64,000 bases of DNA from the NCBI RefSeq assembly GCF_034702125.1, contig NC_085871.1, positions 36,669,659-36,733,658 on the forward strand, in the 5' to 3' direction. Shown here in pieces: positions 41,536 to 55,683 of the stretch. Position 1 is the first letter of the stretch, and every line of letters begins with the position of its first letter. The DNA comes from Engraulis encrasicolus. Lineage: Eukaryota > Chordata > Actinopteri > Clupeiformes > Engraulidae. Under the pieces are notes generated by a model. The model saw only the letters and a list, made by a program, of their open reading frames with translations. It was not told the origin of the DNA and did no database searches. The translations under genes were made by a program, and so were the position numbers.

Positions 41536-42437
41536 CAAAAAAAATGTTTTTTTTGAATGCTGAGTGTATACTTATTCCTGACTGTAATTATTTCAAAAAG
41601 CATACTTAGATTTTTCACCTCACCCAAATATGAGGTGGGCCATACACTCAAGGCGCTTGTGCATTGGACACACTTGCTTTTGTCTCCACCTAGTGCTTTG
41701 GTTCACATTTAACATGCTCAAATAAAGAAAGAAGATGCACACACTGTTGCTGCCCTCGGTACTATGATACAATCTATCTATCTGGGAAACAGGAGCAATG
41801 GCAGATCAGGTGCAACAGGAGAAAACATGGAGAAGAGTCCACGTCCTTCCTCACAGACACATTATTTTCTGTGGATTCATGACACACGGGCCAACGATGT
41901 CATTAACGATTGAAGATTTTATTCAATATATAGCTTGCGAAACCAAAATGTCATTTGCAATCTCCTTGGTAAATAGGGAAGCCCTCCAAAAGTTGCTCTG
42001 TTTTTGCTGACAGCGGGGAAATTTTATTCTTTAAACATTATCCACGGACTGAAGTAGAGGCCACACGCAACAGGAAAGGATAGGAGGTGAGTAGGCCTAC
42101 CATGTCTTTCACGCCTGCATTTTAGAATCACAGAAAGACCAAGACTAAGACTTGAGCCAAAATGACAAAACAGTCACATCAAAACACATCAGCAACGCAT
42201 AATACCACTAATAATGCAAGAGTAGGCATACTGTGTTATTACTTTGGGTAATTGATTCATTAGTAATTGGATTCATTGAGCTGGCAAATGTTCCACCTAC
42301 TAAAGTGGAGAATGAAGAGAAACATTTGACGTGTCCATGGAAATTGTCTTTAGCTGTGAGAGGATGTGATTTCTTTTTCAAATTGTCTCAAAGTCCTCTG
42401 GTTTTGGGGCTAGGCTGCATTGGAATAGCCTGCTACC
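41536..42437. other. Intergenic DNA, nothing firm
   Basis: CTGACAGCGGGGAAATTTTA near 42007 matches the interior of the MITE at 61199-61485, so a decayed relative may lie here. No gene is recognised. Confidence 0.35.
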
Positions 42438-43079
42438 TGATCTCCAAAAATTCCGTGCTCCTGGACATGGATATTAAGGACATGAAATCCGTGTCCAGGA
42501 GCACGGACTTTGCCAAAATTCCGTGCTCCTGGACACGGAATTGTTTTCCGTGCTCCTGGACACGGAATTGTTTTCCGTGATGGGCACACGGAAGTGCTTT
42601 CTATAGGCTATTACCACAGCACTGTGTTAACTCTATCATTAGAAAATACATACCAAATGCTAATCCTAAACAAAATAATGCTATAGCAATTTAAGTTGTG
42701 CCCTGACCAAAACATTTCCTAACCTTAACCTGTCATTAAAGACATATTTTTGAGAAATACCTTTTCCAGTTGGTTGCTAGGCTATCAAACTCAATGAATG
42801 AAAGAAAACTAGCTGTGCCCAGACCAAAACAATCCCTAACCCTAACCTGTCAGTAAGAAATGTTTTTTTGAGACAAAATATTTGAAATTAGAAAAATCCT
42901 GAGAAAACACAAGACTGTGGAAATAGCCTATAGAAAGCACTTCAAACAATTCCGTGTCCAGGAGCACGGAAAACAATTCCGTGAACAGAAGCACAGAATT
43001 TTGGCAAAATCCGTGCTCCTGGACACAGAATTTGTGTCCTTAGTATCTGTGTCCAGGAGTATGGAATTTTTGGAGATCA
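42438..43079. mobile_element. Foldback element, about 640 bp, long subrepeated arms
   Basis: Both ends carry TGATCTCCAAAAATTCC or its complement. Inverted arms of roughly 170 bp each contain several copies of CCGTGTCCAGGAGCACGG, which is itself nearly palindromic. The inner arm edges share GTGCTTTCTATAGGCTATT and its complement. The middle is AT-rich with no coding frame. Confidence 0.8.
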
Positions 43080-43826
43080 TGTTGGCTGCCACAAAGAAAG
43101 AATAGGCTCTATAAGTTTGAGTGGAGGCTCTATAGGATTAGAGTGGAGATCAGTTATCAGAACCACTGTCACCCCAACTAGGTATTCCTTTATGTGGGAA
43201 ACAACATGTTTTATTCTTCATAGTTTTTCAAATGTGTTTTTAGTGAATGCCAGAATATGACATCATATTTTTTCTCATGAGTCATGGAAACAATCTAAGG
43301 GGATTTGCCAATGCACCCAAGCATACTCATAGTCTGTGTCATGCATCGTCATTAAGAATAAATAAAAAAGAAAACAAAAAACAGATGAACTGACTAACAT
43401 CAGAATAAGATGGAGTTGACACTACATTTCACATGACAGAGAGAATGAACACCAGATGGCACTATTGTAGCCTATAGTTGTAGCCTATTCAGTTCTGACC
43501 ACTTCGATGGATTACAGTAATTCGTGAAACCTATAGTTCCCCTAAAGGCCACCTAAACTAGAAAACCCAACAAATAAGCTGAATAACTAACTGAATACCC
43601 TGTCATTAAGAAGACATTTATGTATTATTGCTAAATTGCACACATCGTGAAGAATAATTTTATGTGGCACATTGAATGGTTATCCTGATACATCACTTTA
43701 ATTATAGACACTAACAATGATTAGCCTATTAATTTCTTACTTCCGTTTTCCATTCAGAACCCCAGTAGGTTGACTTAGTAGCTTAGCCTATAGTCAAGAA
43801 GAAAAAAAAATCATCAAGCATCTGCC
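43080..43826. other. Intergenic DNA upstream of a candidate promoter
   Basis: No element ends or coding recognised. Confidence 0.35.
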
Positions 43827-44066
43827 GTGATTTTGCCCGACTACCTCAAGTTGCTTGACGCGTGCGTGATTGGCTTTTGCCAACGCAAGCGCAGAGGAGC
43901 CAGACAGACTACTCAACCAAAGTTTCAAACGTGGGATTTCAGTTGTCTAGTCAGCCCTCTGGTCGATCAGAAGTTGGACTATTGTGACGGACATGGGGGA
44001 GAAAACACCTCACCACACCGACTGACGGGTTTCCCGGCAAAGATCATATGTAGACCGACTTCAAGG
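43827..44066 (+). promoter_or_regulatory. Candidate ppfibp1 promoter and non-coding first exon
   Basis: A locally GC-richer block with several CpGs (GACGCGTGCGTGATTGGC, with an ATTGG CCAAT box) runs into a strong splice donor TTCAAGG|GTAAGA, exon end about 44066. It lies about 16 kb upstream of the first coding exon of ppfibp1 on the same strand, and that exon begins with an acceptor, so an upstream non-coding exon must exist somewhere. That this is it is inference. It could belong to another transcript. Confidence 0.3.
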
Positions 44067-45366
44067 GTAAGATTCTGTCCGCTTTTTGTCCGCTTTGTTT
44101 ATGCTTTACGCTTGGTGAGCTGAGCGCGCTTTGAACTTCAGACCTGCATAAGATCAATAGAAGAAGAACGTTGAGAAAACTACAACTCGTGAAACTTCTG
44201 CAATATTCTAGCGCTACATTTTTTAGATAAATTAGATTTTGAAGGGAAATAAGTAAATACATGAAGAGACCTCACTATGGCGATCCTGATGTGTTTCTGA
44301 AAAGTTTCATGAAGTTGACAAACCAAAGCAAAACAAAGACTTTTCATAATATAGTTCTAGCCTTCTTAAATATATAAACGTAAAGCCTTACGAGAAAAGA
44401 TGATGTGCTCTGCAGAGGCATACACAATGTCAAGATCCCTTTTACGTTCATTCATTGACAGGTCCTGGCGTCTGTCTCGTGCAACAGCTTCAGAGGAATA
44501 AACATCCCGCCGCCCCTGATGACAGTCCTGCGCATATAACACCCAGGAGTCCATGTCTCAAATTGTAAGTCCATATTCTTTCTGGTGTGCGATTAATCGA
44601 GTGGTTTGGGAAAATCTAGCCTACTACTGTTGACAGAGATGTATGAAGTAGGCTATATACGTACTGTAAGTAAGTAGGCCTACTGTAATTAATTAATTTA
44701 TTACCCAGTAGTAGCCTATGATGAGTTGCAATTAAGTCATACCAAACTACTAGTAATGCAATTAAATCAGTAACAGTACTTCTACTTCATACATCTCTGA
44801 CTGTGGACTATAATCTTTTTTTCAACACCGAGAAGGATGAATGTGCGTTTTTGGCACGGTGCCGATAGGCTTCTCTTGATCTTTACTCCTGATTACCATA
44901 GGGAGATATGTGCTGTTGTTATTTACAGTGCACGCCCACATTCCAGTCATATTCTTTTTTTTTTGTTTAAACTGTCCCTTCAGCCGTGTATTTTAGGATC
45001 CAGTAGCCCTCTCCACAATGGGTGTGTCCACTTAGCGAAGGGAAATTGTAGCTACTGTGGGAGCCAAGTCCCACTTTTTATAACTCACTAGAACAAAAAC
45101 ATGGATGGAGAAGTAACTCATTGTGTCTGGGTCTTCCCTCCACCATATTATACTAACAATGCTATTTACTGACAATGTCATCTTTCTTGTCAGTTAGCAC
45201 AATTGGGAGGCCCCAGGACAGTTGGGACATTGCACACACCACACGTCATTTCCTTATTGAGGTGACGACCTCTGTGGGAAAAGACCTGTTGTGACTGGGA
45301 AAGGGCAAACACCACTGCCTAAGGGTTGAGGAGGCGGTGGGTAGGTCCAGGGAAGCGCATAGTGGG
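44067..45366. other. Intron or intergenic DNA
   Basis: A second donor-like CTCAAATT|GTAAGT occurs at about 44568 after a short block with AATAAACATCCCGCCGCCCC. Otherwise nothing is recognised. Confidence 0.3.
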
Positions 45367-45715
45367 GGACAAAGGGACAAGTTGACCCGGGCCCAGGGAG
45401 AGAGGGACCCAAAAAATTGGGTTCTTATCACATTATATGTATTGTGTGTGGGGCCCTTTTTACATTACATTACATTACACTGCATTTGGCAGGCGCTTTT
45501 TGACCAAAGCGACTCACAATCGGGGACATAATCATAGCCAACATCACTAGCAGATACAAAGTGCACAGGAAATATACAGAACAAGTGCAGATGCTAAGTA
45601 GGGTTAGGTTTTTTTTTTAAGTAGAGTACACACTACACTACACACATCATGTCAAAGAGTCTGGCCCCTTTTTAGTGACTAGGTCCAAGGGCCCGGGCAA
45701 AGCCGTCATCGGCCC
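45367..45715 (+). repeat. 'G' repeat copy split by another repeat
   Basis: The left part 45367-45454 (AGTTGACCCGGGCCCAGGG, AATTGGGTTC, TATATGTATTG) and right part about 45662-45715 (GGGCCCGGGCAAAGCC, GTCATCGGCCCTG) are separated by about 200 bp. That insert begins (ACATT)n then TGCATTTGGCAGGCGC and CCAAAGCGACT, a block common in fish. Confidence 0.5.
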
Positions 45716-45939
45716 TGTGTAGGTCGGAGCGTCCAGAAGGGATGCTATGTGTAGGGTTAGGGTATCCCATTTCCTGTCCCCGGCCCTTCCACCCCGTGCT
45801 GCTGGAGCAGTCATCAGTTGGGCTATTGTCTCTACCTCAGACAGATAATGGCTCTTGGAAAGACATTGCGTCGCCTCCCAAGACTCATGTTACTTACTCC
45901 TGGACATCTGTGGGCCTGTACTCCTGCTCACTCCCTCAT

Positions 45940-46105
45940 GTTTTTTTTTTATTTGTATTTATTTTAGTAATTTTCTGGGCTTTTGGGGGCTTTATTAGAG
46001 ATAGGACAGTATAGAAAGACAGGAATGAGTGGGACCCAGGTCCCCAGACTTATGGTGTAGCGCCTTAGCCCAATGAGCCACAGCCACCCTCCTGCCCCGT
46101 TTCTT
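45940..46105 (-). mobile_element. tRNA-derived SINE
   Basis: On the - strand: GTGGCTCATTGGGCTAAGGC (A-box-like), GACCTGGGTCCCACTC (B-box-like), a CATTCCTGTCTTTC core and a CCTATCTCTAATAAAGCCCC tail. Confidence 0.65.
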
Positions 46106-46479
46106 CACAATTCTGATCCAACATTCGTCATATTGACAATTTTCCACACCCCCCCCCCCCTCAGAAATGTTTAATAGAACTTTCCAGAGTTTATTGTGTT
46201 CTCTCGTAAGCGATGACAGAATGGAAGATGGCAGCTACTACACTTGGCTTCTCAACAGTCCACAGTTATTTTGTGCACTTCACTGACATTTCTCTTGCTG
46301 ATTTCTCTTCCGAAATCCCCACCAACAGATCCTGAGTGTTGTGGTTCCTACAGTATACGGCCATGGCTCTACTAGCCTACCACATTCTACCTTGCCCTCT
46401 ATATTCCATTCTTTACTTACGTTTCCTTTATTTCTTTTGTCAGCGTTTGCTCCCTCACTATCCCCAGACAGCTTTGGCC

Positions 46480-46590
46480 AGGCCTGGAAAAAAATCACCT
46501 GAAAAAGGCACCCGCCGCCCAATACATTAAATAAAATGGGGACCCAATTCTGGGCCCCCAATCTCCCTTAGCCCAGGAAAAACTGACCCT
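46480..46590 (-). repeat. Dispersed 'G' repeat copy
   Basis: It reads AGCTTTGGCCAGGCC, AAATCACCTGAAAAAGGC, CCAATACATTAAATAAAATG and ACCCAATTCTGGGCCCCC. The stretch 46591-47382 shows no recognisable feature. Confidence 0.55.
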
Positions 46591-47381
46591 GCAGTGGTTC
46601 CAATGTGGTCGTGGCTCTAAAGCCCCATTCTATTTGCTGTCTATATTCCGTTATTTTCTGCATTTTGTTGAGGTTTCCCTTGGTATTGCTGCTCCCCCTC
46701 CATCTCAGACACACTAACAGCTTGCCGGTGTTGTGGTTCCTATGTGGCCATGGCTCTCTTCTCTTCTTACCCCCCTCTCTCCGAAAGCCACACTCCCTCT
46801 CCTTGTGACCATAAGCTGAACAAAGAGTGGCTTGTGTAGGAGCCCTTACAGAGGTGCTCAATGCGGCAAACGCAGTCACACACACACAGGCACTAACCTC
46901 TGACACCCGCCCCCACCACAGCACTCCACAGCATACAATCTATAGTGTGGAACCAGGTCCCGGGTATTCCTTTGTTCTTACTGAAATACAAGGACGTAAT
47001 GTTGTATATAATAGAGTATATATGTACAGCAATCAAATATTGTTGTATCTAGTCTGGTCTGAATTTGAGTGCGGTGCCGCTTTCCATTTATGTGTTATGA
47101 ACCAGGGATACTTCTGCTTTTAGTTATTTTGTTGTGTACTGTAGTGAGGCTAAGTCAGCACATATGTGTACCGGCCACGCAGCCGTCTCAGCTTTCCTTT
47201 TGAAAATAGTAACCTTCATTTTCACAGTTTTATGAATGAGTGTTGGCGTTTCTCAGGGTTTGCCAGCAGAGAACACATTGTACTGTACCTCCTCAGCATT
47301 ATGGAGCTGCGCTGCTGACTGCTGCTGTTAGAAATTTGCGTGGAAGTGCTCCTTTAGATCTGGCCATATTTTAATCCTCTG

Positions 47382-47690
<309 letters not shown>

Positions 47691-48024
47691 CTAAGTGTGG
47701 CCGGCATTGGTTTGAAATGCACACACACGCCTCCTCACTCGCGTCTGGCTCTCTTCTTTTGTTGTCGGCGCCCGCATGCGTGCATGCGACACGACGTATG
47801 ACCTCGTTAAATAGGCAGGCAGCCCATTGAAGGCACAGGGTTGTTTTGCTTTCAGGACTCCCTCCCCCCCTCCCCCCACCCCTTTTCCCTATCTCTCCAC
47901 ATCTGGTAGATGTCAAACTATGTAAATAAACCAAAATAGCTGGTCTACCTTTGCTCTCTGATCGCAGGCGGCCTTGGCAGTGAGCCAAGAATGGTGGGGA
48001 ACGTTAGGACCGGATAGCTGACAG

Positions 48025-48350
48025 GGGAGGGACAAAGGGGTCAGTTGTCCAAGGGTAAGGGAAAAGGGAGGTGAAGGTGCTGAATTGGATCTCCATTGCA
48101 TTGTACACAGGGCCCTAAATTCACCTTTTTCCTCACCAGCCAAAATGGCTAGTAGATCTTAATCTTACTAGCCGAACACACACTCACTAGAACTCACTTA
48201 CTCGCTAGTAAGTTGGTCTTTTCTACCAGCCAAACTGAAATTTCACCAGCATTTGACCAGTTGGCTGGTGTTAATTTAGAGCCCTGATTGTACATATGTA
48301 TTGAGTTCAGATGGCTTTGTCCTGGGCCCAGCCAATGCTGTCAGTGGCCC
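48025..48350 (+). repeat. 'G' repeat copy split by a hAT MITE
   Basis: The left part (AGGGGTCAGTTGTCCAAGG, TCCATTGCATTGTACA) resumes at 48287 (ATTGTACATATGTATTG, AGATGGCTTTGTCCTGGGCC, AATGCTGTCAGTGGCCCTGG) after a 179-bp MITE. Confidence 0.7.
48108..48286. mobile_element. hAT MITE, 179 bp, perfect 8-bp duplication
   Basis: The ends CAGGGCCCTAAATTCACC and GGTGTTAATTTAGAGCCCTG are inverted. ATTGTACA is exactly duplicated at 48100-48107 and 48287-48294. It is non-autonomous. Confidence 0.88.
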
Positions 48351-48789
48351 TGGATGTGGGGGTGGGGGATGTGTGGTGTGTGGGGCTCGAATCGTCTGCC
48401 TGCCTATGTGTATCATCATATTTGAAAACCACAAAGTCCTCCAACTACACACTACAGGTCTGCCAGCCAGCAAGAATGGCAGCCTTGCCCTTGACCTTAT
48501 TTTCAATCGCAAAGCAGGGCGGATTGAGAGGAGATGAGAGAGGAAGTTGGGTATTTGAAAAGAAAACCTGGATGGTAATTTCTGGATGGACTTGGCTTTG
48601 GGCTAGGGTAGGGCATGTCGTGTCAGTGTGTGAGGGGGTGTGAGAGTTGGTTGGTGGTTGGTGGAGGGTGGGGAGTAGAGTGGTTGTGAGGTGGGGACTT
48701 GCTTGGGTAGGGGTATGTTAGGGGGTGTGAGAGTTGGTTGGTGAGTGGGGAGTCGAGTGGTGGTGAGCTGGGGACTTACTTGTGTAGGG

Positions 48790-49137
48790 CAGTGGTTCCC
48801 AACCTATGGCTTGGGACCCAATCTAAGCCAAAGATCCACAGTGGGTCGCGAAGCCCTCTTGATGTTAAGGGGTTTCATTTTAATACCATATATAGCCCAT
48901 GTTGAATAAATGACAAAGCATTTAAACTAATATATGCATATAAACAACAAAATGTAGCCTAAGTGCTACATTTAACAGTTATTCTGTATTTGAAATTGAG
49001 TAATAAAATGATAACTAGTTTTCGCAGGAAACAGAGTATCCTGTGACTCCCTCTCGTGTGGGCGGTTGCGCAGTTGGGTCACCAAGCATACAATGGTAAA
49101 AATATGGGTCCCCGAAGAAAAAGGTTGGGAACCACTG
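48790..49137. mobile_element. hAT MITE, 348 bp, perfect 8-bp duplication
   Basis: The left end CAGTGGTTCCCAACC matches the right end GGTTGGGAACCACTG inverted. GTGTAGGG is duplicated at 48782-48789 and 49138-49145. No transposase is inside. The flanks are a low-complexity GTGAGGGGGTGTGAG-type repeat. Confidence 0.88.
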
Positions 49138-49446
49138 GTGTAGGGCATGTGAGGGGGTGTGAGAGTTGGTTTGTGGGGTGATGCGGAGGTGGGTAGTGTA
49201 GTGGTGGTGGGCTGTCTTGGCAGGGGATGTGAGTGAGTATAGAGGGGAGTGCAGTGTGTATGTTTGCACATCTGGAGGGGGATGGAGGAATCCAGTGGGA
49301 GGATAGGAGAGGATAGGAGAGGCAAGGCGAGTTGGCCCGATAGCGCTGGCCAGCCGACCGACCGACTGGGTCACACGGGTCACGGGGAGAGAGGTTCCTG
49401 GTACTAAACTGAGAGAGCTGCAGCAGAACACACAGTAAAAAAAATA

Positions 49447-49605
49447 CCATAGTTTAAGACACAGCGTTATACATTTGCTGTTACCAGAATGGCAATGACC
49501 AAGTCATAGTGGCCCTGCGTTATGTCATAGTAGTGTAATACTGTGGTAGTTAACTTTTCCATGACTATAACAGCATGCCACTGGAGGTATGGCGTGCATT
49601 AAGGA
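49447..49605 (+). repeat. Dispersed repeat, copy 2
   Basis: The inverted counterpart of 21428-21568. It adds a TATGTCATAGTAGTGTAATA segment between shared blocks. Confidence 0.7.
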
Positions 49606-51344
<1,739 letters not shown>

Positions 51345-51440
51345 TGTGTGTGAGAGATGACCCTGATGAAGGCATAAGCCGCAATGTTGGTCTCATTATG
51401 TACTACATGAAGTTCTGAGTGTGCGACCACATTGTTTTTT
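51345..51440 (+). mobile_element. PLE-like pseudo-LTR fragment
   Basis: It reads ACCCTGATGAAGGCATAAGC, a CGCAATGTTGGTC block and GAGTGTGCGACCACATTG. The order (CTGATGAAGGC, then GCCG..A, then a GTGTGCG terminus) matches PLE ends including the element at 55603. Confidence 0.5.
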
Positions 51441-51826
51441 CATATACATTACATCAAGCTTGAACTGCAGTCTTTTATTTTGGGTTGTTTCGTAGTAACA
51501 TTTCAAGTCAAGTCAATTACGCTTATGTCAACAGCAGCTAAGGGCTAATTACATTTCCTACTCAGGGGCATTCATTCAATACATCAGAACACTTATGGAT
51601 CAGACTGAGATCCCGAAATCGTGATAAGCAAAGTCATGATACTGCATCATCGCGGTACAAGAAGGCAGTATCGTGATACGCCCTTTCAAAAAATTTTTAC
51701 CCTTCAGTCCAGAAAAAAACACATGATGTGATGATGGCTTCAAATTCATTATTATTCTAAAATCGTGATATGAACCAAATAGTGAGTCGAGTGTATTGTT
51801 ACAGTCGTAATTTCAATACTTACTAC

Positions 51827-51985
51827 CAGGGTGCGATTTGTCAGAAAACCATAAGGAGGGAAATATGTTTCAGATTTCAAGCAATATCAATGGAGTTACA
51901 TGAAACTATGAATAAAATCATGTAGAAAAAGAGACAATATCAAAACCAGAAGAGGGGACAATCCCCCCCATCAAATCGCACCCTG
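51827..51985. mobile_element. hAT MITE, 159 bp, perfect 8-bp duplication
   Basis: The ends CAGGGTGCGATTTG and CAAATCGCACCCTG are perfect inverted repeats. CTTACTAC flanks both sides (51819-51826 and 51986-51993). A lone end of the same family (CAGGGTGCGATTTG) occurs at about 53690. Confidence 0.9.
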
Positions 51986-52065
51986 CTTACTACAATGTAA
52001 TGGAGTCTCAATTATGGGCTCCCTTTTTACCTCGACCCAGAGACAACTGACCCATCTGTCACAAC

Positions 52066-52469
52066 CAGGGCTTGACACTGGCACCTGCCAACCGGCCAAA
52101 TGCTGGTAAAACTTGGCTGTGGCTAGTAATACTTTCAGTGTCACTAGCCAATTTGGCTGGCAGCTTATTCCTTGGTATGACATATGCATCATAGTAGCCT
52201 ATATTCTGTTGTTTTCCCATTGTGTATCAATTGCTTGCACAGTATTTAAGTCCAAGAAAAATCTCAGTAACTCAGTTTCTACTGTATTTGCTTGATATAC
52301 TTCCATGTAGAAAGCAATGCACTCATCTTGCTTTAGCACTTCATCTTTTGAGGTTAGACGTACACTATCATGATAAAATCTGTGGCTAGTGGAATACCTG
52401 AATGGCTAGTGACTTGGGAAAACCACTAGCCACAGTGGCCGGTGGGTGAAAAGTTAATGTCAAGCCCTG
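52066..52469. mobile_element. hAT MITE, 404 bp, perfect 8-bp duplication
   Basis: The ends CAGGGCTTGACA and TGTCAAGCCCTG are inverted, continuing with CTGG..CCGGCCA/TGGCCGG palindromes. GTCACAAC is duplicated exactly (52058-52065 and 52470-52477). Confidence 0.9.
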
Positions 52470-52639
52470 GTCACAACCCCCCCTGTCGGTGGTCCTGGAC
52501 TGTGCTGGCGCCTGGTTTTACTTTGTGTGCCTGGGGAATAATGCAAGTGACTGAGTGACTCTGGATGAATGGAGTGATTCAGCCACGACGCTGCCTGTGG
52601 CACTTGCCCAGCCGACCCACTGCCCCAATCTGCCCAGGC

Positions 52640-52795
52640 CCGCTGATAGACGGGGACAAACGGGTAGTTTGCCCCAGGTAGAAGAGAGGCCCAGAATCCG
52701 GTTCCCTATTTACATCGAACCTATCAAGGTTAGGGGGGGCTTTTAAATGATTTTGTCCTCCTGGGCCCTGTCAAAGCTGTCAGCGGCCCTGACTC
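52640..52795 (+). repeat. Dispersed 'G' repeat copy
   Basis: It contains GTTTGCCCCAGG, GGCCCAGAATCCGG, TTTTAAATGATTTTGTCC and AAAGCTGTCAGCGGCCCTGA in order. Confidence 0.6.
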
Positions 52796-53054
52796 TGTCC
52801 CCTAGTTCCATTAGTGAAGCCTGCTCTGTAGTGGAACGCTGCAATCATGCTGCCATTGCTGCATAGATGAGCGACCTGATATGACCACTAAGCTGCTGTG
52901 AGAGTCCTGTAATGTAGGGGCACAATTAACCCTGTCCTGTCCACGCTGCCTACTGTATACGACTCTTATTTTATGTATGTGTTTATATTATACATGTGGG
53001 AAGATGGCAATGCAACAGTAACCGTTGTTATAGCTGCACTCTCAACTACGATTC

Positions 53055-54250
53055 TTCTATTTATTTACTGGTATAGCATGCCGGACGTTTCGGCCTATGC
53101 TGTCCTCAGTGTCAACAGCATTCACAACCCTGTGTGATCCATGCTGCTGTTTACATGAGTCTGTGGGGAGGTTGCTACAGAGTCACTCCCCACACCCACA
53201 CTCACCCACCTCATGTGGCAATGTAGTGCCAATGCACTATACTTTCCTCTATGCTGTGAAGACATGTACTGGTGTTCATGTGGAGTCTATGAAATTATAA
53301 CTGCAACTACAGTTTTTTGCATAATATTTTGCATAATTCCATCCTGCTGTGGCTGTAGGAGCAAAATTGAACTCTATCCACATGACCGGCAGCGAGGAAG
53401 CTGTTCAAAAAAATCTTGCTTTGTTTAGAGGTGGTAGTGTACACTCTACTGTGTGTCATGTTGTACCATATGCGCAGTGGTGGAGGTTTTTGCCTTTACC
53501 TCTTGTGTAATTCCATGAAGCTGTGCCTGCTAGGAACAAAATCAACCCCATCCACTCGGCCAGCCTATTATACGAGTCTACTGGGAGATGACTACTACAC
53601 AGCAGCTCACCCCTTCACTCACCCTTATCCAGGAAGTGAATGGGCTGTTTGTGCTGTTCGCCACTACGTCAGTACTACACTATGCCTCAGGGTGCGATTT
53701 GAAGACGCGGGGATGGGGGCGCCCCCCCTCCCACGCTTCTTCTGGTTTTGATATCTTATTTTTTGATGTCTTATTTATTCTTATATTTTATTTATTCTCT
53801 GTGTAATGTAACTTTATTAACAATGCTTAAAATCTGAAGAGTATACTATCCCCACCATCTGTTTTTTTTTGTTTTTTTTAAACAAATCACAGCTTGGCTT
53901 TGGCTACGTCAGTCCCCTCTCTATGTCTTTTGGCCTTGGGGAAGCTCACCTCTAGGCCTAGCACATGTGTTCTATTAAGCAATGCGAAGTGAAGGGGGAT
54001 GAAATGGTATATGCCGGTGGGTATATTTCCAACAGCACTCTGTAGTGCTAATCTACACCATTCTTCTCTATGCTAAGGGGGGGCTGGCAGGCGAACAGAG
54101 ATGGTGTTCATGTCGGTATGAATCTGTGCTGAACTGTGAGTGAACGTGCAGTGTGAGGTTTTAGCATTATCTCTTGCGTAATTCCAAGCATCCGACGAAC
54201 ACCACAAGGCCACCATACATAGTCAGCCTAACTAGTTCTCCATATGGATA
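53055..54250. repeat. PLE-like end followed by diverged tandem units
   Basis: 53080-53110 has CCGGACGTTTCGGCC and GTCCTCAGTGTCAAC, a PLE-terminus-like block. Next come about three diverged units of roughly 300-450 bp sharing 'ACATGAGTCTGTGGGGAGGT / ATACGAGTCTACTGGGAGAT' and 'TTTTGC..AATTCCAT' blocks at about 53320, 53510 and 54165. No coding is seen. Confidence 0.4.
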
Positions 54251-55152
54251 TTGTTTTAACATGCCTCTGTCTGTTCAGTAAATAGGGTTTGTCGTAAAAT
54301 AATTATTCATTAGCGACACATGAGTGTATTCTATGGGTAGTGTATTGTAGTGTAGCTTTATTATTTTGCCCCAAGAAGGTTACTTAGCTTGTACATATTT
54401 CCTTTCTGTTAAGGCCTTATTTTGTGTGACTAAGACTTTAGTTATCCCATTGTTTATGTGTGGATTCATCACCAGATGGAAGATAAAAGATGTAAGACGT
54501 ATTACCCCTTGGATAAATTAGAGGCATTAGGTTTAATGAGGGGTTTTGGGGAGTGGTGGATGATTACTCAGTTGGGGGGGCGTGGTGGTCAAGAGGCAGG
54601 AATACCGACACCAGGCTCCAGTCCGGGGGGTTTTGGAATTCCAATCATTCCAACGTAGGGAGTATAGGATAGGAAGCTCAAGGAGGAAGGCAGAGCTATT
54701 TGTCAGATGTCTGCTTGTGTTGGCAGAAGGGTGCTGTTGGCATGACTGATTGTTTGCCCAAACCGTGTGTTCGGTTTGATCCCTTGATTAAATGGCAAAT
54801 TAAATGGCAAATTAGTTCACAAAATTATGCATTTTCTAGCTTGAGCTGATCTGAGATCATTGCCATTTCCTCATTAGAATCAATTCCATTGTCACATTTA
54901 GATACATCACAATGTAATCTGGCTCTTGCCAGAGCTGTATTATTCACTCCACTCACGGATCTGAAATGCTTCCCCTATTTGGCAACCTTTGCTATAGTCA
55001 TTAACAGAGAGCCAGGTTAATCCTATGTAGTTTACAATGCCAGAACTGGTCTGAAATCTGGATTGGCGTTTATTTCCCCCATTTGAATCAATTCCACTGA
55101 CACATTTTAACACATCATAGTGTGCCATGATTTCAAAACTGGTCTGAGAGGA
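54251..55152. other. Intron or intergenic DNA, nothing recognised
   Basis: Two similar CATTTAGATACATCACA / CATTTTAACACATCATA stretches (about 54895 and 55102) within longer matching contexts indicate a local duplication. No gene is recognised. Confidence 0.35.
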
Positions 55153-55320
55153 TGGGGTGCTGCTATGGCGCAGAGTGCTAACACGCCATTCCATGGGTAA
55201 CATTGCCTATGGGGAGCAGAACCAGGTTCGAACCCCCACTCTGCTTTACTGTCACAGTCTTTGAATGTCCTATCTCAATAACGGCAGACATGAAAAGATA
55301 AAAAAATAATGTCCAGAAAA
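55153..55320 (+). mobile_element. tRNA-derived SINE
   Basis: The head GCTATGGCGCAGAGTGCTAA (A-box-like) is followed by CAGGTTCGAACCCCC (B-box), then TCCTATCTCAATAACGGC and an A-rich tail ending at about 55327. Confidence 0.7.
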
Positions 55321-55683
55321 AAAAAATAGTCCAACTAGGTGTAAAAAAGTGTCATAATTAAGGTGTGTTCCTTGAACCCTCATAGTGTGCTCAGGGCCGT
55401 AGATAAGAAGAGTTGATGCAGTCTTTGATCTCTCTTTACGTGGGTTTACGCAAGCCTCGTTGGGTCCAGCTAAACCCATCTCTGCCATAGGTTTGTGTTA
55501 GCATGGCTAGGTTACATGTATTAATTGTACAAATTTGGCCGTGCTACTTTTCTTCTGGTAGGCCTACAAGTTACCATTTAAGGTCAAGTAATTACACAGT
55601 CTCAGAATGAAGTCCAGTTGGAGTGCTTCCTGGAACTGTCTAGTTTTTTTAAGATGGTGCTCTTTGGTGACAGGCTTGGTTGA

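Larger units (their letters stand above)
51790..52500 (-). repeat. 'G' repeat copy holding two nested MITEs
   Basis: Pieces at about 51790-51826, 51986-52065 (TACAATGTAATGGAGTCTC, ATTATGGGCTCCC, GACAACTGACCC) and 52470-52500 (CCCCTGTCGGTGGTCC) reconstitute one inverse copy once the inserted elements at 51827-51985 and 52066-52469 are removed. Confidence 0.65.
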
